A DNA stretch of 64,000 nucleotides, from assembly GCA_021780905.1 (NCBI GenBank), contig JAJXXW010000010.1, positions 1-64,000 of the forward strand, read 5' to 3'. The notes under the pieces were generated by a model. It was not told the origin of the DNA. It saw nothing but the letters and a program-made list of their open reading frames with translations, and searched no databases. Every line of letters begins with the position of its first letter. Within the stretch, counting starts at the first letter, position 1. The position numbers were made by a program, and so were the translations under genes. The DNA comes from a bacterium (GTDB lineage: Bacteria; Verrucomicrobiota; Verrucomicrobiia; Limisphaerales; UBA11358). Shown piece by piece: positions 42,259 to 50,345 of the stretch.

Positions 42259-43976
42259 TTCAGCCACTTCGACAGCGAATCCAGATTGTTCAGGTTCATC
42301 CGTGTGAGCGCGCCGTGCGGACAGGCGCGTTCGCAGGACGGGCCGCCCCAGTTTTCCACGCAGAGATCGCACTTGGTCGCCTTGGCGATGGGTTTCATCT
42401 CCTGATCCACAAGCAGTTCGCCGCGTTCATCGCGCACCTCGACCATGCGGATGGCGTCGTAGGGACAGTTCGTGAAACAGGATTTGCAGCCGATGCACGT
42501 CGCGGGATTGATGACGACCTGTCCGGCGAACGACTCGCGATGAATCGCGCCGGTCGGGCAGCCAATCATGCAGACGGGATCGGCGCAGTGCATGCAGGCG
42601 TTGGCGATCATCAGCCGCCCGGCGCTCGGACCGTGACGCAGGAAACGCGGGTTATTGTCGTGCGTCGAGGCGCAGGCGCGCACGCAATCGTCGCAACGCG
42701 TGCAGCGGTCGAGGTCAATCACCATCGTGGCCGTGCCGTTGAAGAACCGGTTCACGGTGAGAAATTCCAGAATTTCCGCGCCAACTTTTTCGCGCGCGAC
42801 GGTTTCTGGCGGTGCGGAATCAAAAACGTCGTCGCGTTCTTCAATGAGCGGCGGCAGTTCGCTTTTCGGTAGCGACGGCAAAACAATTTCTTCCATGACG
42901 CGCGTCGGCACGATGAGCAAATGTGTGTAGCCGATGGCGCGGAGCGAGAATTGAAAATTCACCGGCGCGTCTTTTTTGCGCCAGTTGTGGGCGATTTCGT
43001 CCAGCCCAAAAATCTGTCCTGCACCAATGTAATTCAAAGTGCGTTCGCCGGCGCCGAATTTCTGGCTCACGCGCGCGAAACCGGCGCGCAATAGCACGAT
43101 ACCATTCGGGTAATCACCTTCGCCAACAATGACGGGCTCTTTCTCCGGGCGCACGCTGCCGGATTGCGCGAGGCGTTTGTATTCGCCGGACCAGTCGTAA
43201 TCGCCGTAGGTCGAAAACTCCACAGCCTCGGCCACACTGGCGAGTTGCTCCTTCGACAAATTTTTGAAGAGCGGCGTGGCGCGGAGATACGAGGCGAGCG
43301 CACGTTCGCGGTAAATCTGGTTGATGTGCGTGCGCAGCGCGTCGTCGTATTTCATCAGGTCGCGCAGACCCTGCCAGCGGATTTCCAGAAGTTCCGCATC
43401 TTCGCTGTCGGCAAAAATCGTGGACGTGCGCGCCATGCGGCTGAGCGCGGCGATCTCGCCGAAAAATTCCCCGGCGAACATTTCCGCCGTGCGGTGCTGA
43501 TCCAAAATGCGCGGCACGTCCTGCAAGAAAACGCGCGTCTCCTTTTCATTCTGCCGCGCGCTGACTCCGGAACTTTGTCCCAGCCGAGTGCGCGGCCGCA
43601 TTTCCGGCGGACGCGAGCCGTTGAAGATTTGCGCGAGTGTGCGGAACATCCCTTTTTTGTTCGTCGCCTGGCGGCCGAGGAGCGACGGCGGAAGGTCAGG
43701 CTTCAGCACCACACGCGCTGTGCCCTGCAAAATCAGGAACGCCGAAGTGCCGTAATCGCCCTGGCGCATGATGATTTCACCCGTGCGGAATTTTAGGAAG
43801 CGCGTGTCGTTGCGGAGAATTTCGCGGAGCGGCGTGCGGTTGGGAAATTTCTCGGGGCGCATCCCGCTGAACGGCGCGGTGGCCAGCAGGCGATCCACCG
43901 CCGCATCCGTCATGTTCGGATCGAACGCGGCGTCCCAGCGTTGCGGACGTTCGAGGATGGTCGGGGCGGCGGGCAT
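42255..43976 (-). CDS. Fusion of two cyclic-nucleotide-binding domains with a four-cluster ferredoxin domain
   Basis: A 573-residue soluble protein. The first cNMP-binding domain (about 55-225) has a 65-residue insert and keeps the phosphate-binding cassette GEFFGEIAALSRMARTSTI with Glu and Arg183. The second (236-365, GAGQIFGLDEIAHN) has lost the Arg and is probably structural. The ferredoxin part has sixteen cysteines in four groups: 425/428/431/435, 461/464/469/473, 494/497/500/504 and 536/539/548/552, enough for four 4Fe-4S clusters, as in HybA/DmsB-type electron-transfer subunits. It overlaps the reductase and cyt b genes. It probably moves electrons from the flavoprotein to cyt b. Control by cAMP or cGMP is suggested by the intact first cassette but unproven. 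Confidence 0.92.
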   Translation of the reverse strand: MPAAPTILERPQRWDAAFDPNMTDAAVDRLLATAPFSGMRPEKFPNRTPLREILRNDTRFLKFRTGEIIMRQGDYGTSAFLILQGTARVVLKPDLPPSLLGRQATNKKGMFRTLAQIFNGSRPPEMRPRTRLGQSSGVSARQNEKETRVFLQDVPRILDQHRTAEMFAGEFFGEIAALSRMARTSTIFADSEDAELLEIRWQGLRDLMKYDDALRTHINQIYRERALASYLRATPLFKNLSKEQLASVAEAVEFSTYGDYDWSGEYKRLAQSGSVRPEKEPVIVGEGDYPNGIVLLRAGFARVSQKFGAGERTLNYIGAGQIFGLDEIAHNWRKKDAPVNFQFSLRAIGYTHLLIVPTRVMEEIVLPSLPKSELPPLIEERDDVFDSAPPETVAREKVGAEILEFLTVNRFFNGTATMVIDLDRCTRCDDCVRACASTHDNNPRFLRHGPSAGRLMIANACMHCADPVCMIGCPTGAIHRESFAGQVVINPATCIGCKSCFTNCPYDAIRMVEVRDERGELLVDQEMKPIAKATKCDLCVENWGGPSCERACPHGALTRMNLNNLDSLSKWLK

Positions 43977-45286
43977 CAGGCGTCGAGCACGAGGTCGTTT
44001 TTCGGGCGGCAAACGCAGGTGAGACACGAGCCGGCTTCCGGTTCCGCATCGGGTTTTTTGAGGTAATCCACCGCGCCGGATTTGATGGCGACGACGCACG
44101 AGCCGCAACTGCCCGCGCAGCAACCGGAATCAATCTTCACGCCCTGCGCGGCGGCAAATTCCAGGAGATTTTCCGCCGACGGCTCCCAGCGGACGGTCTT
44201 GTTTGAGCGCGCAAACGTCACGTTTATTTTTGCGAGATGGACGGTTTCGCTCGGCGAGGGCGCGGCGGTTTTTTTCTTCACCGTCGCCGGGCCGAACGCC
44301 TCGAAGTGCACGTCCTTGTCCGGCACGCCCCACGCTTCGAGGCCGTCGGTGAGGCTCTTCATGAACGCGCCGCTGCCGCAAAGGTAATATTCAAAATTGT
44401 TTGACGGCAAAACTTCCTTGAGCAGCTCGATGCTCACGCGGCCTTCGTGCTGAAAATCCTTTCCCTTCACCTCGTCCGGGCCGGGCTTGCTGTAGGCGAC
44501 GTGCAATTGGATGTTGTCGTTTTCCGCCGCGAGCTTTTCCAGTTCCTCCTTGTGGATGTGTTCGCGGCGGTTGCGCACGCCGAAGAAGAAATAGGCCTCG
44601 CGCTTGGAACCGCTTTCGGCGATGGCCCTGGCCATGCACAGCATCGGCGTGATGCCCACGCCGCCGGCGAGCAGCACGATGGGATTGGATTTGGCCATGT
44701 CCAAAAAGAAATGCCCGTTCGGCGCCTTCACGTTCAGGATGTCGCCTTCCCTCACCACGTCGGTGAAGTAGCTGGAGCCGGCGCCCGGCGGCGCGTCGGG
44801 TTTGGCCGGCGGCGCTTTTTCCTTTTTGATGGTGACGCGGTAGAAATCCTTTTTGCCGTCGTTGCAATCCGACAGCGAATAGCAGCGGATGAGCGGCTTG
44901 TCGCGGCCGGGCAGGTCGAGTTGGAAGGTCAGGTATTGACCGGGCTTGAACGCCGGCAACGGCCGGCCGTCGTGCGGCTTGAGGTAAAAAGCGTTCACGT
45001 CGTCGCCCTCGCGGATTTTTTTGGTGACCGAGAATTTGCGGATCCCATTCCAGCCGGCCTGCACCTGCTCCGCCTCGCGGCAGCGGATTTTCGCCTCCTG
45101 CAACTGCCAGTGAAGCTTTTCCAGGGCGACCGTCCGCTGGCGGCGCTCACCCATGAGCCGGAGCAGCGCCCGCCAAACTTCCACGGCCAGCCAGGCCAGC
45201 AACCCCGCCAGCAGCACCACGCCGGCCCGGGTGCTAAAACTATCTCGGCTTGCGTCGCGCAAAGTATCAATTAGGGTTGCATTCAC
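43976..45286 (-). CDS. Membrane-anchored FNR-type flavoprotein with C-terminal 2Fe-2S domain
   Basis: A 436-residue NAD(P)H-type reductase. A membrane helix (about 20-43, RAGVVLLAGLLAWLAVEVWR) and a coiled stretch precede the FAD domain, with LIRCYSLSD (RxYS, residues 134-137) for the flavin and GGVGITPMLCMARAI (208 onward) for the nucleotide. EAFGP closes the reductase. The plant-type 2Fe-2S domain has CCAGSCGSC and CLTCVC (Cys389/394/397 and 424 the likely ligands). The order FAD-NAD-2Fe2S is that of Hmp/oxygenase reductases. As the first gene of the operon it is the likely electron entry point. It diverges from a c554-like cytochrome gene by 29 bases. Confidence 0.93.
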   Translation of the reverse strand: MNATLIDTLRDASRDSFSTRAGVVLLAGLLAWLAVEVWRALLRLMGERRQRTVALEKLHWQLQEAKIRCREAEQVQAGWNGIRKFSVTKKIREGDDVNAFYLKPHDGRPLPAFKPGQYLTFQLDLPGRDKPLIRCYSLSDCNDGKKDFYRVTIKKEKAPPAKPDAPPGAGSSYFTDVVREGDILNVKAPNGHFFLDMAKSNPIVLLAGGVGITPMLCMARAIAESGSKREAYFFFGVRNRREHIHKEELEKLAAENDNIQLHVAYSKPGPDEVKGKDFQHEGRVSIELLKEVLPSNNFEYYLCGSGAFMKSLTDGLEAWGVPDKDVHFEAFGPATVKKKTAAPSPSETVHLAKINVTFARSNKTVRWEPSAENLLEFAAAQGVKIDSGCCAGSCGSCVVAIKSGAVDYLKKPDAEPEAGSCLTCVCRPKNDLVLDA

Positions 45287-45315
45287 GCCGCCACTCCATT
45301 AACCAATTTGAAGTT

Positions 45316-46434
45316 GTGAGTAAAACTTTTTGTTTGATTGCGGCCGCGGTCGCCGGCGCAGCCGCCTGCGTTTCCGGGGGCGATTTGACCGCAAAATTTC
45401 TGGGGGCGAACTCCTGTGCCAGCACCAGTTGCCACGGTGGCGGCGGCGCCGGACAAAATCAGTTCCTCGTCTGGTCGCTCAAGGATTTTCATTCGCAACG
45501 GCCGCCGGCCACGCTGGCCACCGCGCGCTCCAAACAGATTGCCGACGCGCTTGCCATCAAGGACCCGACGGCGGACGCGCGCTGCACGGTCTGCCATGCG
45601 CCGCTCGCCTCGGTTCCGGAAAATCGGCGCGGCGAAAATTTCAAGGTGTGCGAAGGTGTGTCGTGCGAAAGCTGCCACCGCCCGGCGGAAAACTGGCTGC
45701 GCGGCCATGCGCGGCCCGATTGGACGCGCGCCGATCGCGCCGCCGCCGGGATGCGCGACCTGCAAAATCTTTACGTCCGCGCCAACACCTGCGTCGCGTG
45801 CCACCAGAATGTGGATGCGGACATCCTCAAGGCCGGCCACCCCGAATTAATTTTTGAACTGGACGGCCAGAGCGTGGCCGAGCCCAAACACTGGCGCGCG
45901 GAGAAAAATGGCAACGGCGCGCAGGCGTGGCTGGTCGGGCAGGCGGTGGCGTTGCGGGAAATGAGCTGGCAGACTAGCCGGGAAAAATCACCGGATGAGA
46001 ATTTAAAAATCCGCTGGCTGGCTTTGTATTGGCTGATGAAAAGTGGATTTTCTCTGGCTGAATCCGAAGCGGTTCCCGTTTCTACGGCGGCCGTGGGGAA
46101 CGCCCCATGGATTCAAAATTGGAGCGATGGTCGCGCCAAATATTTTTCCGGGGTGGCCTGGTCTGATGAAATGACGCGCAAGACATTGGCGGCATTGGCC
46201 GGCATGCGTGACGCTTTCGCTGACAAAACTGTTGCGCAAAATCTCCAAGCCCGCCGCGCCGAGCGGCTGGTGCTCGCCCTCGACCGGCTGGTCGCTGCGC
46301 TGCCGGAGTTGAAAAACAACGAACCGGTGCAAACGTCGCTCGACCAGTTGTTCAAGCTGGCGCAGTCCGTCCCCGATTTTGATCCCCCACAGTTCGCGGC
46401 GGCCCTCACGAAATTTTCCACGGCCCTCCAATAA
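45316..46434 (+). CDS. Periplasmic c554-like multihaem cytochrome (one CX4CH site)
   Basis: A 372-residue exported protein, start GTG 45316 (signal VSKTFCLIAAAVAGAAACVS). Haem sites are CASTSCH, CTVCH, CESCH and CVACH. The first has four residues between the cysteines rather than two; CX4CH sites are known in some multihaem proteins. The segment FLGANSCASTSCHGGGG and the CESCHRPAENWLRGH and CVACHQNVDADILKAGHPEL parts resemble cytochrome c554/hydroxylamine-oxidoreductase relatives, with His in GHPEL a possible distal ligand. The C-terminal half is helical and haem-free. The start lies 29 bases from the divergent reductase gene, so both may share a control region. A role as periplasmic electron carrier or acceptor reductase is inferred. 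Confidence 0.88.
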   Translation: MSKTFCLIAAAVAGAAACVSGGDLTAKFLGANSCASTSCHGGGGAGQNQFLVWSLKDFHSQRPPATLATARSKQIADALAIKDPTADARCTVCHAPLASVPENRRGENFKVCEGVSCESCHRPAENWLRGHARPDWTRADRAAAGMRDLQNLYVRANTCVACHQNVDADILKAGHPELIFELDGQSVAEPKHWRAEKNGNGAQAWLVGQAVALREMSWQTSREKSPDENLKIRWLALYWLMKSGFSLAESEAVPVSTAAVGNAPWIQNWSDGRAKYFSGVAWSDEMTRKTLAALAGMRDAFADKTVAQNLQARRAERLVLALDRLVAALPELKNNEPVQTSLDQLFKLAQSVPDFDPPQFAAALTKFSTALQ

Positions 46435-46648
46435 ACGCAGGCCGCACCGCTAATTCCATTTGTGTTTCCGTTATCTATGTCTTGATTCCGATCCAGTGCT
46501 GACCCATAGCCTGGGAAATTGGCAAAGCACCCTTGTTTCCGATGATGTTCTTGCGTTTCTTGTGAGTTGGCTCTGAAAAAGTTTTTAAAACGGCCATTTA
46601 CAAATGTTGCCGGCCTTGCATCCGCCAACAGTCCGGGCGGAATACGGG
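46435..46648. other. Intergenic, nothing recognised
   Basis: 214 bases between convergent genes (cytochrome, plus; rhamnosidase, minus). No strong hairpin with a T run was seen and no coding signal. Confidence 0.3.
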
Positions 46649-49603
46649 TCAAAACGGGGCAATTTCAGCAAGCCCTGGCTTGAATTCAATCGCATGCCGT
46701 CCCGAACCCAAAAGGCGGCTTGCGCTTTCGCCGGGAAGCCATAGTTCCGCTGTGGTGTTGGGCGGGATGCCCACGATTATCGCCACCGCATCGTTTCCCG
46801 TGCGTTTCCAATAAACGGAAACCTGCCCGTAAGGAGTTTCAATGGATGATTTGACCCACGACAACCCGGACGGGAAACACGGGCGGATGTTTACTCTCTT
46901 GTAGCCCGGCTCCGCAGGTCGAATGCCGGCCAGGTATTTGTAAAACCAGTCATCCACCGTGCCCAGGAAGGCGTGGTCGCGGGAACGCAGCGCCGGGCCG
47001 GTGATCCACTGTTCCCAGGTGGTTGTCGCGCCATTGGCCAGCCACCAACCCCAACTGGGATAGTTGGTTTGGCTGGCAATTTCATAGGCGAGTTGCGCCT
47101 CGCCGTGCTCGGACAAGGCGGGGAGCAATGCGGCGGTGCCGAAACTGCCGGTGTTCAGATGGTTGCCGCGCTGCCGCACATCCGCAGCCAGATTGGACAC
47201 GACCAGCGACACCATGTCCGCCGGCACCATGCCATAGTCCAACGGGAGCGCATTGGAGGTCTGACGGTAGCCAGCCTCCCGTTCGGTGCGATATACGCCG
47301 CTGGCACGATCCAGATATTTTGCGTTAAATGCCAGTTTAATTTCCCCCGCCAAAGCCCGATAATGTTCGGCGTCGTCTGTATAGCCGAGAACCGAAGCCA
47401 TTTCGGAAAACAATACGACATCCCGGTAATAGTTGGCGCTGGCCGTCAAATCCGCGCCTTCCGGCGGGTCGATAAATCCGGGCGAGACCCAATCACCGTA
47501 GAAGCCCTTCACCAAATGGTTTTTCGCCTGGGAGGAGAGATGGTCAACATATCGTTTGATCGCCTCATAATGCGTGGCGAACGCGTGGGTGTCGCCGTAT
47601 TCCTGGTAGAGTCGCCAGGGAAGAACCACAAAGGCGCTACTCCAGGACGGATCGTGAAAGTCCAAGCCGACCGCTGGCGAGATATCAGAAATATTGCCCT
47701 GGGCATTCTGGGTGTCGGCGATATCGCGCAGCCATTTTTCATCAAACTTCTGCATGTCAAAATTGTCGTCGGCTTGCGCACAAAGCACGCCATCATCCCC
47801 CCAGCCGCGCTTTTCATACATGGGACTGTCCGTAAAAATACTGTGCAGGTTGCCCAACAAGGAGCGTTTGCAGATTTCATGCACTTGATTGAGCAGGGCC
47901 GATGAGCAGACGAACTGTCCAATGGTCGAAACATCCGAATGGACCACGCAAGCCACAACCGAGTCTGCCGTGGGGGTGCCCGGGAAATGATCCACTTGGA
48001 TGTATTGGAACCCGGCATAGCTGAATTGAGGTTCCCAAACTTCGGTTCCGTGCCCGGCCAGGGTGTATTCGTATCGTTGGAGTTCCCCGGGCGTCAGGCC
48101 GGGATCTCCCAGATTATTCACCGTGCCGTCGGCATTCAGGCTTTCCCCACACCGCAAGACGACTGTCGTCCCCGCTGGCCCGGATACGTTTAACTTGGGC
48201 CAGCCGGCCATCATCAGTGGAAATTTGAAGACATAAGTGTCCGGCTTGGGCTGGGAAATACTGACGGCTTTCAGTTGGTTCACAACGCGAATGGGTTCGG
48301 CCATTTGCGCTTGCAAATTGGCCGAGGGCGCACCGCCAGCGGCTGTTTTGATCACGGCATGATTCGGAAGGTTTGGCAGTTCAAAATCAACCGTGCCGAA
48401 ATCCTTCGCACTGGCGACCAGTGGCCGGCCATGGATTGAGTATTCCACACGCAGGGTTTTGACCACTCCGGGTGCGGGATCTCCCATGTCAGTGATTTTG
48501 GTCACGGGCAGGGTTTGCGCATCGCCGACTAACAGTGCCTGCACCACCGCCGTGACATCTCGCGTTCGGGCCGGATCATCCAAGACCCCGTAGAGCGCTT
48601 TTTTCACCAGGATATCCGACTTGGCTGCAACCCAAACCTTTGGCCAATCACCGGCCTCATAACCAGGCGTATCCCAGCCGGACGGAAACAGTCTGGCGTC
48701 GTAGGTCTCGCCGCGATATAAATTATCCGATATGGTTGGTCCCGGATGAGTGCGCCAGTCTGGGTCGCTGACCACGATGGTGTGGGTTTGGTCGGCATAA
48801 GTAATATCCAGTTTGGCCAGCAACAGGGGTTGTTTGGCGAGCCACGGAGCTAGATTCCACCAAAATATTTTTTCGACGGCGGTTTTCATCGCATAGAAGC
48901 CCCGCCCCAAAACCACTCCCAGAGCATTCGTCCCGGAAACGACGCGGTCGGTCACATCATAGGTCGAATACAGCCCCCGTTTGTTATACGCAGTAAAGCC
49001 GGGATCCAACACCGCGTCGCCCACCCGCTGGCCATTTAGCGAGGCTACATAATAGCCCGCCGCGCTGATATACAACCGCGCTTGGGCAACGGGCTTGGTG
49101 ACGTTCATAACAGTGCGGAGAAGCGGGGCGGCGGGCGAATTCGTGCCGGTTATCCATTGCGCCCCGGACCAATCCTGGGCGTTCAATAGTCCCATTTCCC
49201 AACCTCCCGGTTTGGCCCAAGAAGAAACGTGTCCTTGATTGTCCCAGACCTTCACCGACCAATAATAGCGCCGAGTCGCTTCAAGGGCGGCACCGCCATA
49301 GACCATCAGCGACCGTGAAGCGGCAATGCGCCCGCTGTCCCAAACGTCGCCTCTGCCTGCTGCGGCCAAAGCCGGCGAACTGGCCACCACCACCTGGCAG
49401 GCTGTTTGCAAAATGTTGGTGTCGTCGGAAACGATCTGCCAAGACAACCGGGGCTGTGGCGCATCAACCCCCAAAGGATTGGCGCGATGCTCGCAACGCA
49501 AGGCCGTCGGTGACATGGCGGCAAGCAGGTTGCCGGCCAGCAACGGAAGAAAAAGCCATTTCACCCCAGCAACGGGAACACGGCGATAATTTGGTTTGCT
49601 CAT
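46649..49603 (-). CDS. Secreted alpha-L-rhamnosidase, GH78 family
   Basis: A 984-residue enzyme that removes terminal alpha-L-rhamnose from plant or bacterial glycans. The start at 49601-49603 (MSKPNYRRVPVAGVKWLFLP) gives a signal peptide and a GGTG ribosome site; a longer frame reaches into mobile-element DNA. Domain order fits GH78: N-terminal beta domains with PTALRCEHRANPLGVDAPQP and SWQIVSD, the carbohydrate-binding part with YISAAGYYVASLNGQRVGDA, then the (alpha/alpha)6 catalytic domain containing SPMYEKRGWGDDGVLCAQAD (acidic active-site residues), HDPSWSSAFVVLPWRLYQEY, SYWGWWLANG-like (PSWGWWLANGATTTWEQW) and a C-terminal beta domain (YGQVSVYWKRTGNDAVAIIV). It stands alone. Confidence 0.95.
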   Translation of the reverse strand: MSKPNYRRVPVAGVKWLFLPLLAGNLLAAMSPTALRCEHRANPLGVDAPQPRLSWQIVSDDTNILQTACQVVVASSPALAAAGRGDVWDSGRIAASRSLMVYGGAALEATRRYYWSVKVWDNQGHVSSWAKPGGWEMGLLNAQDWSGAQWITGTNSPAAPLLRTVMNVTKPVAQARLYISAAGYYVASLNGQRVGDAVLDPGFTAYNKRGLYSTYDVTDRVVSGTNALGVVLGRGFYAMKTAVEKIFWWNLAPWLAKQPLLLAKLDITYADQTHTIVVSDPDWRTHPGPTISDNLYRGETYDARLFPSGWDTPGYEAGDWPKVWVAAKSDILVKKALYGVLDDPARTRDVTAVVQALLVGDAQTLPVTKITDMGDPAPGVVKTLRVEYSIHGRPLVASAKDFGTVDFELPNLPNHAVIKTAAGGAPSANLQAQMAEPIRVVNQLKAVSISQPKPDTYVFKFPLMMAGWPKLNVSGPAGTTVVLRCGESLNADGTVNNLGDPGLTPGELQRYEYTLAGHGTEVWEPQFSYAGFQYIQVDHFPGTPTADSVVACVVHSDVSTIGQFVCSSALLNQVHEICKRSLLGNLHSIFTDSPMYEKRGWGDDGVLCAQADDNFDMQKFDEKWLRDIADTQNAQGNISDISPAVGLDFHDPSWSSAFVVLPWRLYQEYGDTHAFATHYEAIKRYVDHLSSQAKNHLVKGFYGDWVSPGFIDPPEGADLTASANYYRDVVLFSEMASVLGYTDDAEHYRALAGEIKLAFNAKYLDRASGVYRTEREAGYRQTSNALPLDYGMVPADMVSLVVSNLAADVRQRGNHLNTGSFGTAALLPALSEHGEAQLAYEIASQTNYPSWGWWLANGATTTWEQWITGPALRSRDHAFLGTVDDWFYKYLAGIRPAEPGYKRVNIRPCFPSGLSWVKSSIETPYGQVSVYWKRTGNDAVAIIVGIPPNTTAELWLPGESASRLLGSGRHAIEFKPGLAEIAPF

Positions 49604-49656
49604 ATAGTTCACCATATTGACATTTTTAGACCGCCGCAAAACTCTTTTGATCCTAG

Positions 49657-50215
49657 CCCGGATATTTCCTAGTGGGATTGAACCAAAAAGGGGTGAGCGG
49701 GTCAGAAGGCTTGAAAACACTGAGCCAAATGAAAACACCACTCACCGCTGCTTCGATGGCAGGCTGTCGAGAACTGCCCTGGCTCTTTCCAGACCTCGGT
49801 TCCAGAAAAGTCGTGGCCGATTTTTCCGGGGCGGGGGAACCCCGTGCTCAATTACTGTCTGGGCTTGGCGAAGAACTCCGTGCTGGTGGACCGCTTGGGG
49901 CCGGCGCTGGCCGACGCGCAGTCCCGCCGGTGTCTGACCGGAGCGGCCAACACGCGGACCTTCACCGTATTTGAATACCAGACGGTCAAAAGCTGGAGCC
50001 GGTCGCGCCGGGTGATCGGGCAAGGCCGAAGTGACGGCCCAAGGTCCCAACCCGCGTTTCGTGGTGACCAACCTCTCCGCTGAAGAATTCCCGGAGCAAG
50101 AGGACAAAACCCGGTTGGCGCTGGCGCGTCTCTACGAGGAACTCTATTGCGCTCGCAGCGAGATGGAAAACGTGCTCAAGCAACAGGTGCTGGATTTGCA
50201 GGCGCACCTCCCGCC
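49657..50215 (+). mobile_element. IS1380-family transposase remnant, internally deleted (copy 1)
   Basis: It opens with CCCGGATATTTC (49657-49668), shared with the copy at 54531. An N-terminal frame from 49729 reads PDLGSRKVVADFSG, as at the start of IS1380 transposases. The sequence then jumps to the C-terminal half: NYCLGLAKNSVLVDRLGPAL, FEYQTVKSWSRSRRVIG, then in another frame GPNPRFVVTNLSAEEFPEQE and LYEELYCARSEMENVLKQQV, all typical of this family. The middle third with the first catalytic residues is missing, and frameshifts break the rest. A right-hand terminal repeat was not found. It lies between the rhamnosidase start and the fusA terminator. Confidence 0.8.
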
Positions 50216-50304
50216 GCAACCGGCGGTTCACCCAACGCTTGTCCACCAAATCGAGGCAAGGTCACTTTCGGTCAGGATTGCCAAGTCAATTTTGCGAAAT
50301 AAAA

Positions 50305-50328
50305 GAGCCGGAACTTCCGTTCCGGCTC
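50305..50328 (-). terminator. Intrinsic terminator of fusA
   Basis: GAGCCGGAAC (50305-50314), loop TTCC, GTTCCGGCTC (50319-50328): a perfect ten-pair stem. On the minus strand it is followed by TTTTATTTC and lies 17 bases after the fusA stop. It closes the str operon. Confidence 0.85.
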
Positions 50329-50345
50329 GTGGTTGAAAAATAATT

